Shown here piece by piece: positions 7,550 to 16,623 of a stretch of DNA of 64,000 nt. The first letter of the stretch is position 1. Each line of letters opens with the position of its first letter. The stretch is taken from positions 5,568,336-5,632,335 of the forward strand of contig NC_019695.1 in the NCBI RefSeq assembly GCF_000317125.1, read 5' to 3'. The notes under the pieces were generated by a model that was given only the letters and a program-made list of their open reading frames with translations, made no database searches and had not been told where the DNA came from. Origin of the DNA: Chroococcidiopsis thermalis PCC 7203. Its GTDB lineage: Bacteria > Cyanobacteriota > Cyanobacteriia > Cyanobacteriales > Chroococcidiopsidaceae. The position numbers and the translations under genes are program-made.

Positions 7550-8496
7550 GTTCGGTGGCGCGGACGTGATTTGTATTCAGGTTGCTGTCCGCGATTCCAA
7601 AGGAAATAGTCTAATTTCAAGGCAGAAACTTTATGCTCTAAGCGGCGCAACTGTGCGACTATCAACTCCGCAGCGTGAATAGTACAGGCACGGATCTCAA
7701 TTTCTTCCTCAGTTCCCGCACCAATTAATTCTTCGGCATCGATTTTTGCAGCCAAACTTTGCTCGTATTGTAAAACATTATCGACACGCAAAACATGAGG
7801 AATGAGATTGTCAGCAAAAATTGTCAATCGTGGTAAGTCGTTGAAAAAACCAAAACTTTGATTTCCTAGTGCAATTGATAAATCGGCAGCAGTTAGTTGA
7901 GCGCGTTTGTAAAATGGAACTTCTACATTGTTATATGTTTGTATATCTTGAAAATGAGGCATTTTTGCCAACAATTCTACTAAACGCTCGGCTGATGAGT
8001 CAGCCGCATTGACTAATCCGACAAAATCTCCTTCATAGCGATCGAGTAGATGTCGTCCTAATTCATTCCAGGCTGAGGCAAATAACCCCATCAACTCTCG
8101 AATTGGTGGTTTAGTGAGATTTTGCTCGAAAATATTCGCACAATCTTCCGGCGTTAGGCGACAAAGTTCTCGCGCTCTAAAAGCTCCACGAGTTTCAAAC
8201 CGCTCTTTCAAACAGGTGGCAATGGTAAAGTATCCCGAAAGACGAGGACGTTTTTGTAGGTGGGGAAAGTAGCCAGAACCAAAGTTGATCGCATTGAGCG
8301 TGAGAATATAAGCGACTATTTCTCGCGGATCGCCAAGATAATGATAGCGGGGATCGAGTTTGGGCGAACTAGCCTGTTCTATGGGCAAAGAAGCAACATA
8401 GGCTGGAATACTTGACTCGTCAATGCGGACGTAATTTGCCCTAACAGCAACTTCTTGCGCGGCTGCACGGACTCGATCTAGTATACCTAAACTCAT
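7531..8496 (-). CDS. Queuosine salvage protein (DUF2419 / QNG1-like N-glycosylase)
   Basis: About 321 residues from ATG 8496 (GTG 8502 is also possible; GGAG lies just upstream). The family (queuosine 5'-phosphate N-glycosylase, human QNG1) releases the queuine base for tRNA modification. Supporting patterns are N-F-G-S-G-Y-F-P near residue 72, the A-R-E-L/L-T-P-E-D segment, the L-P-R-L-T-I-F-A-D-N-L-I-P-H-V-L-R segment, and the C-terminal E-I-E-I-R-A-C-T-I-H-A-A-E-L-I stretch. Length matches the family. Cyanobacteria can make or salvage queuosine, so the role fits. The last codons lie in a 21-bp tandem duplication. Confidence 0.82.
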   Translation of the reverse strand: MSLGILDRVRAAAQEVAVRANYVRIDESSIPAYVASLPIEQASSPKLDPRYHYLGDPREIVAYILTLNAINFGSGYFPHLQKRPRLSGYFTIATCLKERFETRGAFRARELCRLTPEDCANIFEQNLTKPPIRELMGLFASAWNELGRHLLDRYEGDFVGLVNAADSSAERLVELLAKMPHFQDIQTYNNVEVPFYKRAQLTAADLSIALGNQSFGFFNDLPRLTIFADNLIPHVLRVDNVLQYEQSLAAKIDAEELIGAGTEEEIEIRACTIHAAELIVAQLRRLEHKVSALKLDYFLWNRGQQPEYKSRPRHRTRTIFY

Positions 8497-8566
8497 CTCC
8501 ACTCCCCTAACTTCATAGCATCGGCATCTTACACCAATTAATTACAAGATGCACGGACGGCATTCC

Positions 8567-8944
8567 TCAAGTAAATCCCACAAGTTGTGGCGGAAATTCA
8601 AATTTGCCATTTGCGCCTCGTGCAAACTCGATTACCTTAATTACAGCATCTATGTTGAGCGAACCGTAAATATGAGGATATTGCTCCTCGGGTTCCGATT
8701 CTTCATATTTAATCTCAACTAGCACGCGCCGAGAATCGATCCAAAGCACGATTAATTCTTGATGCTGAAAGAAAAACTTATTGGCTACTTTCACAATTTG
8801 TGCTGGCGTAGAGCAGTGAATAAACCCTTCAGTATCGAGCGTGTCACCTCGATAGATTCCTTCTCTACGTGCTTGTTCCCATTGCGATCGCTGCGTGATG
8901 TGCAAGATAAGTTGTGGAGCAGTCGTATCTGCCTGAACTGACAT
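8567..8944 (-). CDS. DUF952 family protein
   Basis: 125 residues. The signature G-F-I-H-C-S-T-P-A-Q at about residues 40-49 and the L-V-L-W-I-D/L-V-E-I-K-Y-E strands are typical of DUF952, a small fold related to the ADP-ribosyltransferase/KptA group. It ends with Y-G-S-L-N-I-D-A-V-I-K-V-I-E-F, also typical. The enzymatic role is not established. It lies 70 bases upstream of the queuosine-salvage gene on the same strand and could be co-transcribed with it. Confidence 0.85.
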   Translation of the reverse strand: MSVQADTTAPQLILHITQRSQWEQARREGIYRGDTLDTEGFIHCSTPAQIVKVANKFFFQHQELIVLWIDSRRVLVEIKYEESEPEEQYPHIYGSLNIDAVIKVIEFARGANGKFEFPPQLVGFT

Positions 8945-9156
8945 GAACCTGAGCTGACTTTAAATTTACTATCGGCAATATTAATCCCTACTATTTATGA
9001 TAGTGTTACGTTGAGTCATATTTGGCATTTTTTTATTTTTTAGTAATGTTTTATGGCGATTTTTAATAGAAGATGAGATTTGTTTAAACTGAGCGGGGCG
9101 CGGTGTGTGAAAAGAAGTCACTGATTATTGATAAACTGATAACTGATAACTAATTT

Positions 9157-9978
9157 TTAGTACAAAACAAGAGTTAGTTGCTTGCGATAGCTCTTAGTTA
9201 AGGGATGGTCGTCTCCTAGTAAGCCAAAAATCGTTATCATCGCTTTGCGAGCGGCATCATTTTGATACTTGCGATCGCGCTCTACCATTGCTAATAAAAT
9301 AGATAGTGCTGATTCGTAATCCCCCTTAAGAGTCAATTGAGCTGCTTGCAAATATTGTTGGTCTAAATCTGTTTCTGGTCCCAACTGTGCTGCTTGATGC
9401 TGCCATTGCATCAACTCTCGCAGCGTTCGTACTTTAGCATCGTATTCTCGACTACCAGAAGGGACTGCTGCCAGCAATTTTTCTGCCGATTCCAAACTAC
9501 CAATTCCAATTAAAAACTCTGCGGCAGCGATCGCTAATTTGGGATTTTGAGGATAGAGTTCGATCAGTTCGCGGAAGCGTTGCTTAGCTGTTTCAATATT
9601 ACCAGCAGCGCGATCGAGTTGGATTGCTTCTATTTCGGTATCTAAAGTAGATTTTAAGCCGTATTGAGCTAGTAATTCCCGAATTTGTGCCTCTGGTAGC
9701 ACGCCGACAAATCCTGGCTGCATTTGTCCTTGGCTAAAAATTTTGACATCGGGAACCCCTTCCACGCGATACGCCTGCGCTAGTTCCGGGTTTTTGTCGA
9801 TATCGACTTTAGCCAGGGTAAAGTTATATTCTTCTACAAGTTTTTCGAGAATTGGTTTGAGAACCTGACAAGGACCGCACCATTGAGCAAAAAAATCGAC
9901 TAAAACGAGTTGTTGTTGCGATCGCTCGATAACCTCAGTGGCAAAATTATTTTGATTTGCTTCAATCGATCGTCCCAT
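9157..9978 (-). CDS. CnoX/YbbN-like thioredoxin-TPR chaperedoxin
   Basis: 273 residues. An N-terminal thioredoxin domain (about 1-108) carries the redox motif W-C-G-P-C (Cys34, Cys37) and the cis-Pro segment G-V-P-D. A helical TPR-like part follows (about 115-273). This is the layout of CnoX/YbbN, which protects oxidatively sensitive proteins and hands them to chaperones; unlike E. coli CnoX (SQHC), the active-site CxxC is kept here, as in other bacteria with redox-active versions. Heptamer repeats and a palindrome sit immediately upstream of the start (9987-10040). Confidence 0.9.
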   Translation of the reverse strand: MGRSIEANQNNFATEVIERSQQQLVLVDFFAQWCGPCQVLKPILEKLVEEYNFTLAKVDIDKNPELAQAYRVEGVPDVKIFSQGQMQPGFVGVLPEAQIRELLAQYGLKSTLDTEIEAIQLDRAAGNIETAKQRFRELIELYPQNPKLAIAAAEFLIGIGSLESAEKLLAAVPSGSREYDAKVRTLRELMQWQHQAAQLGPETDLDQQYLQAAQLTLKGDYESALSILLAMVERDRKYQNDAARKAMITIFGLLGDDHPLTKSYRKQLTLVLY

Positions 9979-9986
9979 ACGGTTGT

Positions 9987-10040
9987 CAGTTATCAGTTAT
10001 CAGTTATCAGTGTACAGACGTTATATGTAACGTCTGTACA
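9987..10040. repeat. CAGTTAT heptamer x3 followed by ACGT-type palindrome
   Basis: Three CAGTTAT units at 9987-10007 run into a 30-base palindrome at 10011-10040 (13-bp arms, 4-base centre). The palindrome belongs to the family with core AGACGTTA...TAACGTCT seen at 17416, 26617, 44055, 49900 and 58235. Confidence 0.9.
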
Positions 10041-10104
10041 AAGTTGTCAGAGAGTAGTTAACTGTCAACCGTTAACCGTTAACCAACAACTATCCATTAC
10101 CAAT

Positions 10105-10563
10105 TTAATCGCGACTAACTAACTTTTCTGTACCAGAGACAAAACTTTTCGCCCCTGGTTGCGCTTCTGGTTTACGAGTATACCACCATGCCCAAGCAAT
10201 TAAAACTGCTTGTAACGGCAGCCTCACCCAATACATAATCGGGCTATGTGGAATGCCTTCAATGACAATATCGCTGTGAGTTGCTAAATAAATGTTGGCG
10301 GGAAAGACAGCAATAAATAAAATAATCAGCCCCCAAGCCGCAGCAACGCTAATAAAGGGAATTAACAAACCAATGCCACCCAAAATTTCAAAAAAACCGC
10401 TGATATAAACTAGTTCGACGGGATTGGGCAGTTGAGGCGGAACAATCTTAGCGTATTCTAATGGTTTGAGAAAATGAGTCATTCCTACAATAATAATTGC
10501 TACAGCCAGAATGCCTCGAAAAATTTCTTTGCGTCGATTGGGCTGACTGGTACTTGAGTTCAT
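10105..10563 (-). CDS. DoxX-like integral membrane protein
   Basis: About 152 residues from ATG 10563; the frame extends to a TTG at 10581, but those extra codons come from a repeat. Four hydrophobic segments are visible: around F-R-G-I-L-A-V-A-I-I-I-V-G, V-Y-I-S-G-F-F-E-I-L-G-G-I-G-L, V-A-A-A-W-G-L-I-I-L-F-I-A-V-F, and P-L-Q-A-V-L-I-A-W-A-W-W. The G-x-x-H-F-x-x-P and P-A-N-I-Y motifs are typical of DoxX/DoxD-like proteins. Function in cyanobacteria is unknown; relatives take part in redox or sulfur metabolism. Confidence 0.8.
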   Translation of the reverse strand: MNSSTSQPNRRKEIFRGILAVAIIIVGMTHFLKPLEYAKIVPPQLPNPVELVYISGFFEILGGIGLLIPFISVAAAWGLIILFIAVFPANIYLATHSDIVIEGIPHSPIMYWVRLPLQAVLIAWAWWYTRKPEAQPGAKSFVSGTEKLVSRD

Positions 10564-10697
10564 AGAAAAGTCAAAAGTCAAAATTGTGACGAGCGGTTCT
10601 CTTCTGCCAGTTCTAATGATGATATGAGTGGAAACGCTTCTATCTAAAGACGTAATTTCTAAGTCTTCCTACACCTTACACCCCACACCTCACACCC

Positions 10698-11372
10698 TTA
10701 TTGCCAATAGGAAGTAACACGCTGTTGCCATTGTTGCCAATAAGATGCGATTGCTTCTGGTTCAAACCAAAAGATTTCTGCTGGCGCTTGAGGAATTGCG
10801 ATCGCAATTAAGGCGCGATTCAACTGAATTCCATAGTCGCGATAATAGTGATTGACTGCACCTAAATAAGCTACTAATTGCAAAGGATAATCAAATAGCC
10901 GTTCGAGGGTTCTTTTTGGTCGATCTGCTGTTTTCCATTCACAGACACAAGGTACACCTCGATAACTGGCAACGCAGTCTACAATTCCAGCATATTTCAA
11001 ATCTGAGTGAAAAACTGCCCCTTCAATTAATCTGACGACATCAATTTCTTCCAAGACTGGTGCGATACTCTCCCAGTAAGGACGGCTGGCTTCAGAACAA
11101 GATATATCTTCACCCTGCAAGTAACGCTGAATGTATTTGTGCGTTTGCGTACCGCGACGGCTGGCGGTGGAGGAGATTTGATTTGCAGTTTCTACACCAA
11201 CACGCTGTTTCCAGTTGAATAGTCTATCTCGATCTGCTTGAGGTTTTGTAGCGTTGAGGATGGTAGAGACGCTAGGAAGGCGATCGCCATTTGTACTTAA
11301 GTAATATTGCTTGCCATTCTCGCGCACGGATTTGGCATGAATGCTAGGTAACAGCTGAATCTCAGATGGCAT
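10698..11372 (-). CDS. PD-(D/E)XK superfamily nuclease
   Basis: 224 residues. The nuclease core is seen at residues 126-150: Y-A-G-I-V-D-C-V-A followed by C-E-W-K-T-A, the D...ExK triad, with a preceding R-G-T-Q-T-H helix and a later Q-L-V-A-Y helix. This order (P-S-V-S-T-I-L near residue 33, then R-G...H) matches the RecB-like exonucleases related to mitochondrial MGME1. Likely a DNA exonuclease in repair or recombination. It stands alone on its strand between spacer repeats. Confidence 0.8.
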   Translation of the reverse strand: MPSEIQLLPSIHAKSVRENGKQYYLSTNGDRLPSVSTILNATKPQADRDRLFNWKQRVGVETANQISSTASRRGTQTHKYIQRYLQGEDISCSEASRPYWESIAPVLEEIDVVRLIEGAVFHSDLKYAGIVDCVASYRGVPCVCEWKTADRPKRTLERLFDYPLQLVAYLGAVNHYYRDYGIQLNRALIAIAIPQAPAEIFWFEPEAIASYWQQWQQRVTSYWQ

Positions 11373-11431
11373 GAGTTAGATTATTTGCAGATCGATGCTG
11401 TTTCATTTTAATCGCCTTAATCGCTTTTCAA

Positions 11432-11827
11432 TTATCTCTGTGCTTGCTTTGCACCTGTAGGCAGAAATACGGCTGAATCGTAGTAGGTGCGGAAGGCTTG
11501 TACTAATCCATTGTCAATTTCAATAATGCTGACACCTCGATAATGTACGTCTTCACCATTGGATAAAGTCCCTTGCGATCGCCACTCCATAACCGCAGTG
11601 TTGCTATCTGCGGTGACATGGGTGAAATCAGAGTGGATGCGATCGAACACTGAGAGATACTTTTGCCAAAATCGCCGCACGCCATCCTTTCCCTTGAGTG
11701 GTTCTACCATTGCTATGTTAGTCGCTTCTGCATCCTCGGCAAACATTTCAACTAATGGTTCTACATCGCCACTAGCTTCGATTTGCTGTAGCGTCTGCAT
11801 AAAGCGATCGGCAATTTCACTCGTCAT
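11432..11827 (-). CDS. NTF2-like (SnoaL) family protein
   Basis: 131 residues with the compact cone-shaped NTF2 pattern: an N-terminal helix with L-V-E-M-F-A-E-D-A, L-K-G-K-D-G-V-R-R-F-W-Q-K-Y, then strands H-V-T-A-D-S-N-T-A-V-M-E-W-R, V-H-Y-R-G-V-S-I-I-E-I-D-N-G-L-V and F-R-T-Y-Y-D. Such proteins are small-molecule enzymes (isomerases, cyclases) or stress proteins. No catalytic assignment is possible. Confidence 0.8.
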   Translation of the reverse strand: MTSEIADRFMQTLQQIEASGDVEPLVEMFAEDAEATNIAMVEPLKGKDGVRRFWQKYLSVFDRIHSDFTHVTADSNTAVMEWRSQGTLSNGEDVHYRGVSIIEIDNGLVQAFRTYYDSAVFLPTGAKQAQR

Positions 11828-12088
11828 TTCGCTGAACTCCTATAACTTCCGTTCTAAAATTATTAATTTTTGTCAAGGTAGCTACCTCTATCTGTAGAGA
11901 CATCAGGAAGTCAAAAGTCAAAAGTCAAAAGTCAAAAGTCAAAACGACAAATTCTTCCCTTTTTGGGGATGATTAGGGGGAATCGAGATCTCGATGCTTC
12001 AATTGCGTAACTCTCGAGCGCAAAAAAACCTAGCTACTGCGTGAAGCTAGGCAAGTTAATTCTGTGATTTTATAGACAGAAAAAAGTA
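11828..12088. other. Spacer with AGTCAAA repeats and a terminator-like hairpin
   Basis: AGTCAAA is repeated five times at 11909-11943. A second hairpin (7-bp stem, 12022-12051) with seven T on the minus strand lies downstream of the Hsp20 terminator. No gene seen. Confidence 0.7.
12022..12051 (-). terminator. Secondary Rho-independent-like hairpin
   Basis: On the minus strand CCTAGCT and AGCTAGG form a 7-bp stem around a 9-base loop, followed by seven T. It sits just beyond the stronger Hsp20 terminator and may be a backup terminator. Confidence 0.5.
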
Positions 12089-12128
12089 CAATAAGGGAGT
12101 AAGAAGAAATTTTCTTACTCCCTTATTG
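12089..12128 (-). terminator. Terminator of the Hsp20 gene
   Basis: Perfect 17-bp stem (12089-12105 with 12112-12128), 6-base loop, and a run of six T on the minus strand. It begins one base beyond the Hsp20 stop codon. Confidence 0.8.
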
Positions 12129-12129
12129 C

Positions 12130-12573
12130 TTATCCCTCTAAATTAACTTTGACCACTTTATTTTTTTCTGCCGTAGTCTTAGGGAGAGTCAGATTCAAAA
12201 TTCCATCTTTATATTCTGCGGTAACGTTGGTGTTTTGAATCCGTGCTGGCAAAGGAAGGACACGCTGAAACTTACCGTAGTAAAATTCGCTGCGAGTCTT
12301 GCCGTTTTCTTCCTGCTTAGTTTCAGACTTGCGATCGCCACTAACGTAAACAGCAGCTTCTGTAACTTGCACGTCTAAGTCTTTAGCTTCCATCCCAGGT
12401 ACTTCCAGTTTGAGGTAGACGGCATCTTCAGTTTCAGAAATTTCTGCGGCTGGCATTTTAGCAATGTTACCATTCACGACAGAATTAGATGCAAATGAAT
12501 CTTCAAATAAGCGATCGATATGACGTTGCAGAGTATTCATTTCTTGCCAAGGATTCCAGCGAACAAATACCAT
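12130..12573 (-). CDS. Hsp20 / alpha-crystallin small heat-shock protein
   Basis: 147 residues. N-terminus M-V-F-V-R-W-N-P-W-Q-E-M is typical of class A bacterial Hsp20. The alpha-crystallin domain spans about 42-140 and includes L-E-V-P-G, Y-Y-G-K-F-Q-R-V-L-P-L-P, the A-E-Y-K-D-G-I-L-N-L-T-L-P-K signature, and a V-K-V-N-L tail. It works as an ATP-independent holdase and, in cyanobacteria, protects thylakoids. I saw no CIRCE element (TTAGCACTC-N9-GAGTGCTAA) upstream, so HrcA control is not supported. A strong terminator follows. Confidence 0.95.
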   Translation of the reverse strand: MVFVRWNPWQEMNTLQRHIDRLFEDSFASNSVVNGNIAKMPAAEISETEDAVYLKLEVPGMEAKDLDVQVTEAAVYVSGDRKSETKQEENGKTRSEFYYGKFQRVLPLPARIQNTNVTAEYKDGILNLTLPKTTAEKNKVVKVNLEG

Positions 12574-13465
12574 AACTACACCTTAATTGATTGCTTTAAG
12601 TTTGTTTTCCGTGTTCTTGCTTCTTATCTTACTGGTGTAGAAAGTTCGAGGAAATTCGGTTTTTATGAATGCTGAAATGATGATTACCGAACTGAAAATA
12701 TCAGTTGAAAGTTAGGTAAAAGTTTGTACGGATATCTGCAATATTAGGAGTGCGGGAAACCTAACCTAGTTCGACGCTTCGACTATCCCAGTTTCTGTTT
12801 TTCAATTATTTTTGGATTTCAAAACAACAACACCCAAGCATCTACTTGCTTAGCGATTTCCTCATGTTTGTAATCCTATCTGGGGTTGCACCGATCGCAA
12901 TTCCTGTTCCGAGAAAGGTTAGATTGTCGGTTACATTGCCCTCTGTTTTCAACTAGGAGGAAATATCAGCGTTCGAGTTGGGTGTTGCTGTCGGTCGGTC
13001 GGACAGATAGTAAAACAGCTTCTTTTACCTCTTAACTCAGTTGATCTATCGGACTTTTGGCTGTTTATCTGCCACAGAAGCTATGGAAAGCTTCTATTTG
13101 TAAGATACTACTAACAACTGGAAAAACACATTTCCTGCAACTAATCTTTACTAATTTCAGTTATCAGTTATCATTTATCATTTATCAGCAAGTGAGGGTG
13201 AAACGATGCTCGCCAACTTTCATCTCAGTTCCCAGTACGGGTAGGACGAGATAAAAACCGCAACCATGCGCTCGGTACAATACGGCGCGATCGAGATCGA
13301 TTCTACTCGCGTTTGTGCGTGCAGCGTGGCTCCACGGCTCATGCAATAATAACCAACTACCACACACTAGGCTGTTCAAACTGTTATTTCTGAGATTGTG
13401 GCAAAACGCAAACTCTTTTAAACTGCACTCTTATCGAGTATTTATTTGCGTTCTGGAAGCAATTC
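12574..13465. other. Long spacer between Hsp20 and argB
   Basis: About 890 bases without a convincing gene. It must hold the divergent promoters of hsp20 and argB. Short TTATCA-type repeats occur near 13159-13187. Frames at 13057-13254 (plus) and 13185-13379 (minus) exist, but their products show no recognisable domain. Confidence 0.5.
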
Positions 13466-14359
13466 ATGAGCAACGAGAGCGAGTACATTAGAGAACCTGA
13501 AGCCACGCGGGTAAGAATTCTCAGCGAAGCACTACCCTACATCCAAAAATTTGCCGGACGAATCGTCGTCGTCAAGTATGGCGGCGCAGCGATGAAAGAA
13601 AGCTCCCTGAAAGATAAAGTGATTCGCGATATCGTGTTTTTAACTTCTGTGGGAGTGCGCCTTGTCGTAGTTCACGGCGGGGGTCCAGAAATTAATAGTT
13701 GGTTAGATAAACTCGGCATTGAACCGCAATTCAAGCACGGACTGCGGGTAACGGATGCGCCGACAATGGACGTGGTAGAAATGGTGTTAGTTGGCAGGGT
13801 GAACAAGGAATTAGTTTCTCTGATCAACCGTGCTGGTGGTTCTGCAATTGGGCTATGCGGTAAAGATGCTAATTTAATCAAAGCCCGTCCTGAAGGTCGC
13901 GAGGGGATTGGCTTTGTCGGAGAAGTAACGAGTATGGACGTGCGGCTGTTGAATTCCCTACTCAAAGAAGGTTATATCCCGGTCGTATCCAGCGTAGCAG
14001 CAGACGAAAACGGACAGGCATACAACATTAATGCCGATACTGTAGCAGGAGAACTCGCCGCAGCCCTGGGAGCAGAAAAATTGATTTTACTGACAGATAC
14101 AGCCGGAATTCTCAAGGACTACAAAGATCCTTCAACACTACTACCTAGATTGGATATTCAAGAGGCGCGAGATTTAATCGCTGCTGGTGTTGTCGGCGGC
14201 GGGATGATTCCCAAAGTTAAATGCTGCGTGCGATCGCTCGCCCAAGGAGTGCGTGCTGCTCACATTATCGACGGTCGCATTCCTCACGCCCTTTTACTAG
14301 AAGTCTTCACCGACGTAGGGATCGGTTCGATGATCGTTGCTTCTGAGTATACTTACTAG
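13466..14359 (+). CDS. argB: Acetylglutamate kinase
   Basis: 297 residues, the usual length. It phosphorylates N-acetylglutamate in arginine synthesis and in cyanobacteria is the target of PII (GlnB). Visible motifs: V-V-K-Y-G-G-A-A-M near residue 35, [11 protein letters not shown] near 70, G-L-R-V-T-D near 92, N-I-N-A-D-T-V-A near 190, and L-L-T-D-T-A-G-I near 213. The N-terminal helix (residues 8-25, R-V[11 protein letters not shown]) is the extension of arginine-sensitive hexameric enzymes. The C-terminal hexapeptide region suggests the PII- and arginine-regulated form. Confidence 0.97.
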   Translation: MSNESEYIREPEATRVRILSEALPYIQKFAGRIVVVKYGGAAMKESSLKDKVIRDIVFLTSVGVRLVVVHGGGPEINSWLDKLGIEPQFKHGLRVTDAPTMDVVEMVLVGRVNKELVSLINRAGGSAIGLCGKDANLIKARPEGREGIGFVGEVTSMDVRLLNSLLKEGYIPVVSSVAADENGQAYNINADTVAGELAAALGAEKLILLTDTAGILKDYKDPSTLLPRLDIQEARDLIAAGVVGGGMIPKVKCCVRSLAQGVRAAHIIDGRIPHALLLEVFTDVGIGSMIVASEYTY

Positions 14360-14383
14360 CCCCACATGTAACTTTCTCTTCTT

Positions 14384-14403
14384 CCCCCCTTATGCAAGGG
14401 GGG
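14384..14403. terminator. G/C hairpin after argB (repeat-derived)
   Basis: CCCCCCTT and AAGGGGGG pair around a 4-base loop 24 bases after the argB stop, followed by GAGGGGAGATCTTT. It is the same repeat type as the C/G-rich blocks at 53517-53632 inside the RluA-type gene. It could stop argB transcription. Confidence 0.55.
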
Positions 14404-14448
14404 TGAGGGGAGATCTTTAAGTTTTCACACAGCGAGATCGCCAATAGC

Positions 14449-14943
14449 CTATCTGTAAGGATCGAGTCCATTTGGGATTGGGGGAGCAGGTATAACTTCT
14501 ATAGTACGTATTCTTGGATACCCCACTTCATTTGGATAGCGATCGTGCGGATATCGGTCATACGAGCGATCGACATTGATAATCGTGATATTTTGGTCTC
14601 TGCTAGGAGCGGAATCGGGGTAGCGATCGAAGTAGCGATCGGCGGGTTTAGGAGTCATCCCCGTTGCTGGATTAACTGGAATAGGTGAGGGAATAGGACT
14701 ACCGTAGATGTAGGGGGCAGACTGTGGCTGGTTCCTGCGATAATAGTTGCCATCAGGATAGTTCCCACCACCATTGATAATAATTGTAGATTGTGCAGAT
14801 GCGGGTGTTGCATTGACTAATAGTATTCCCAATGGTAAGAGCGCAGCAGTTAAGCAAGCCACTCTACCCCATCTAACCCAGCTTGTATATATATGTAAAA
14901 TCTGTTTGCGTGGTATGTGTGGAACCTCGGTGATCTTTCTCAT
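14449..14943 (-). CDS. Secreted Pro/Tyr/Asp-rich protein of unknown function
   Basis: 164 residues. A signal peptide with a hydrophobic core (V-A-C-L-T-A-A-L-L-P-L-G-I-L-L-V) ends at A-S-A-Q near residue 51, so the mature protein is exported. The rest is low-complexity: Gly/Asn, then Tyr, Pro and repeated D-R-Y-P units (R-Y-F-D-R-Y-P, S-Y-D-R-Y-P-H-D-R-Y-P). No domain recognised. The long charged segment before the signal core suggests the true start could be further inside. A cell-surface or periplasmic role is inferred. Confidence 0.65.
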   Translation of the reverse strand: MRKITEVPHIPRKQILHIYTSWVRWGRVACLTAALLPLGILLVNATPASAQSTIIINGGGNYPDGNYYRRNQPQSAPYIYGSPIPSPIPVNPATGMTPKPADRYFDRYPDSAPSRDQNITIINVDRSYDRYPHDRYPNEVGYPRIRTIEVIPAPPIPNGLDPYR

Positions 14944-15127
14944 ATCCAGAACCTAAAATTTTGAGTAACGCTTAATACCCAAGCGCGATCGGCAGTCTAA
15001 ACACTCTGATGCTGCGTTGTTGTCTCTATGTTCCCGATATTTCAGCCCACTATCTAAAATTTTAGATAATTATGGCGGTTGATGTTGCGTAAAATTGTTA
15101 CTTAAGTCAGATGTCGTTAAGCTGCCC

Positions 15128-15694
15128 ATGAGTGACACAATCGAGAAAGAGAGATTCATGCAATCAAACGTGAGTTCCCAATCCCAAGAAATTGTCAAGA
15201 CTGAGTACAAAGCAGGGTTAGCAACTTTTGAGCGAGGACAATACCGCCAAGCCGTACAACACTTAGAAAAGGCTAGCGCCTTAGCTAACCGTAACAGTCG
15301 CCAGGGTGGTGAAGTGCAGCTATGGCTAGTCAACGCTTACGAAGCTGCTGGACAAAGACAAGAAGCGATCGCGCTATGCGAACAGCTCAAACGTCATCCT
15401 CACTATGAAATTAACAAGCAAGGACGGCGGTTGCTGTATATTCTGCAAGCACCGCAATTGCAACGCCCCGCCGAATGGATGACTCAAATCCCCGATCTGG
15501 GGGCAATATCAGATAATGAGTCGCAAATAAAACTGAGCATCAAGAGCGATAATCGCAAGCGATCGCCACAGTCAGAACCACCCCGCGAAATCGAAGACCT
15601 GAGCAAAATCAACACGAAAGACAATCGCTTTATCGTCGTTGCTCTATTCGCGATCGCTCTAACCCTTGGTGCATTGATTTGGTGGGGACTATAG
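15128..15694 (+). CDS. TPR protein with C-terminal membrane anchor
   Basis: About 188 residues from ATG 15128; the frame begins at TTG 15095. Residues 25-100 contain two TPR-like units (Y-K-A-G-L-A-T-F-E-R-G-Q-Y-R-Q-A, then Q-L-W-L-V-N-A-Y-E-A-A-G-Q-R-Q-E-A-I). A charged linker follows, then one C-terminal hydrophobic span (F-I-V-V-A-L-F-A-I-A-L-T-L-G-A-L-I-W-W), so it is tail-anchored with its TPRs in the cytoplasm. This looks like a common cyanobacterial protein of unknown function, probably a scaffold. Confidence 0.75.
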   Translation: MSDTIEKERFMQSNVSSQSQEIVKTEYKAGLATFERGQYRQAVQHLEKASALANRNSRQGGEVQLWLVNAYEAAGQRQEAIALCEQLKRHPHYEINKQGRRLLYILQAPQLQRPAEWMTQIPDLGAISDNESQIKLSIKSDNRKRSPQSEPPREIEDLSKINTKDNRFIVVALFAIALTLGALIWWGL

Positions 15695-15711
15695 AATGCT
15701 GGGTTAAAATG

Positions 15712-16464
15712 CTAATTATTTGGGGTAGGAAAGCTCTTTTTCGGAATGTCTTGAAGTTCTTCGTCTGCCAAGCCCGAAAAAGCCCATTCAATATTGGCGC
15801 ACAGTCCATCAAGATCGGGAAATAGCGTTGCTGAATTAACCTCCAAACGATCCAATTGAAAGCGAATGTGGGCAAACGCATTAGAGGGAATGATTATTTT
15901 TACTAGACGAGACGCATAGGATGAATCATTTTCTAAAGCAACAAACTTCTCTTGTTCTAAATTGAAATAATGAACGGTAAACCAACCAAACTGTGCCTGA
16001 ATGCGAGACGCAACCAATTTGCCTCTTAACAAATAAACTCTACTGATGCTGGTTGGATCTGCTTGCTTTGAGGGTACAGCATAATCATTAGCATCAGGAT
16101 AAAATAGCCACACTACGCCGGACTCGTTCTCAGCAGGTGGTTTACAGACGCAAAACCAAAGAGCCGCTAGGGGGTTAAGACTCCAATCTAGCAATCTCGT
16201 TGCTAGCCCGTGGTGCTGCATGATTGTCAGCCAGTCCCAATCATTATCGGGGTGCTGCTCAAGCAGAGGAAGACTTCTGAGCTTAAAAACTTCGAGCATT
16301 TCCCGTTCTGCTTGAAGAATAGGTAAGTAAGTTGTGAGGCGAGCAATTTTAGGTAATAGGCTCCGATCGCGTCGCTGACCACGGTAAACAGCGCGTCTTC
16401 CACGGTTAATATCCGAAAGACGCTCTACATATTCGGAGACAGTATGGATGGTGATTTCTTGCAT
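15712..16464 (-). CDS. FRG-domain protein
   Basis: 250 residues. The FRG domain fills about residues 20-125: Y-R-G-Q-R near 28, L-L-P-K-I-A-R near 36, and Q-H-H-G-L-A-T-R-L-L-D-W-S-x-N-P-L-A-A-L-W-F near 83-104. FRG-domain proteins are found in bacteria and phages; their biochemical activity is unsettled, though some occur in defence-related loci. Here no partner gene is adjacent: neighbours are a TPR protein (convergent) and a DUF3153 lipoprotein (divergent). It is best treated as an orphan FRG protein. Confidence 0.85.
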   Translation of the reverse strand: MQEITIHTVSEYVERLSDINRGRRAVYRGQRRDRSLLPKIARLTTYLPILQAEREMLEVFKLRSLPLLEQHPDNDWDWLTIMQHHGLATRLLDWSLNPLAALWFCVCKPPAENESGVVWLFYPDANDYAVPSKQADPTSISRVYLLRGKLVASRIQAQFGWFTVHYFNLEQEKFVALENDSSYASRLVKIIIPSNAFAHIRFQLDRLEVNSATLFPDLDGLCANIEWAFSGLADEELQDIPKKSFPTPNN

Positions 16465-16623
16465 AGATCCTTCCCTACGACTTCTAACTTCTGATGAGTG
16501 TCTTATGGATCGAGTAAAAATACTATGTCATCACGCGACAAGCAATGATGATATCAATAGTAAATAAGAGCGATAACTTTATTAAGTTGCGCCCTTCACG
16601 CCAGAGTATTCAGAGGGGGATCT

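Noticed and set aside
7497-7682. 61-codon plus-strand frame with a repeated peptide
   Set aside because: It is the 21-bp duplication and the antisense of the queuosine-salvage gene.
11909-11943. CRISPR-like direct repeats
   Set aside because: Units are contiguous heptamers with no spacers; the same holds for the other heptamer arrays in the window.
13185-13379. 64-codon minus-strand frame between hsp20 and argB
   Set aside because: Cys/His-containing and not random-looking, but no domain, no clear ribosome site and its 3' end runs into repeats; left uncalled.
15712-16464. FRG protein as part of a defence system
   Set aside because: No nuclease, protease, reverse transcriptase or phage gene is adjacent; it is an orphan here.
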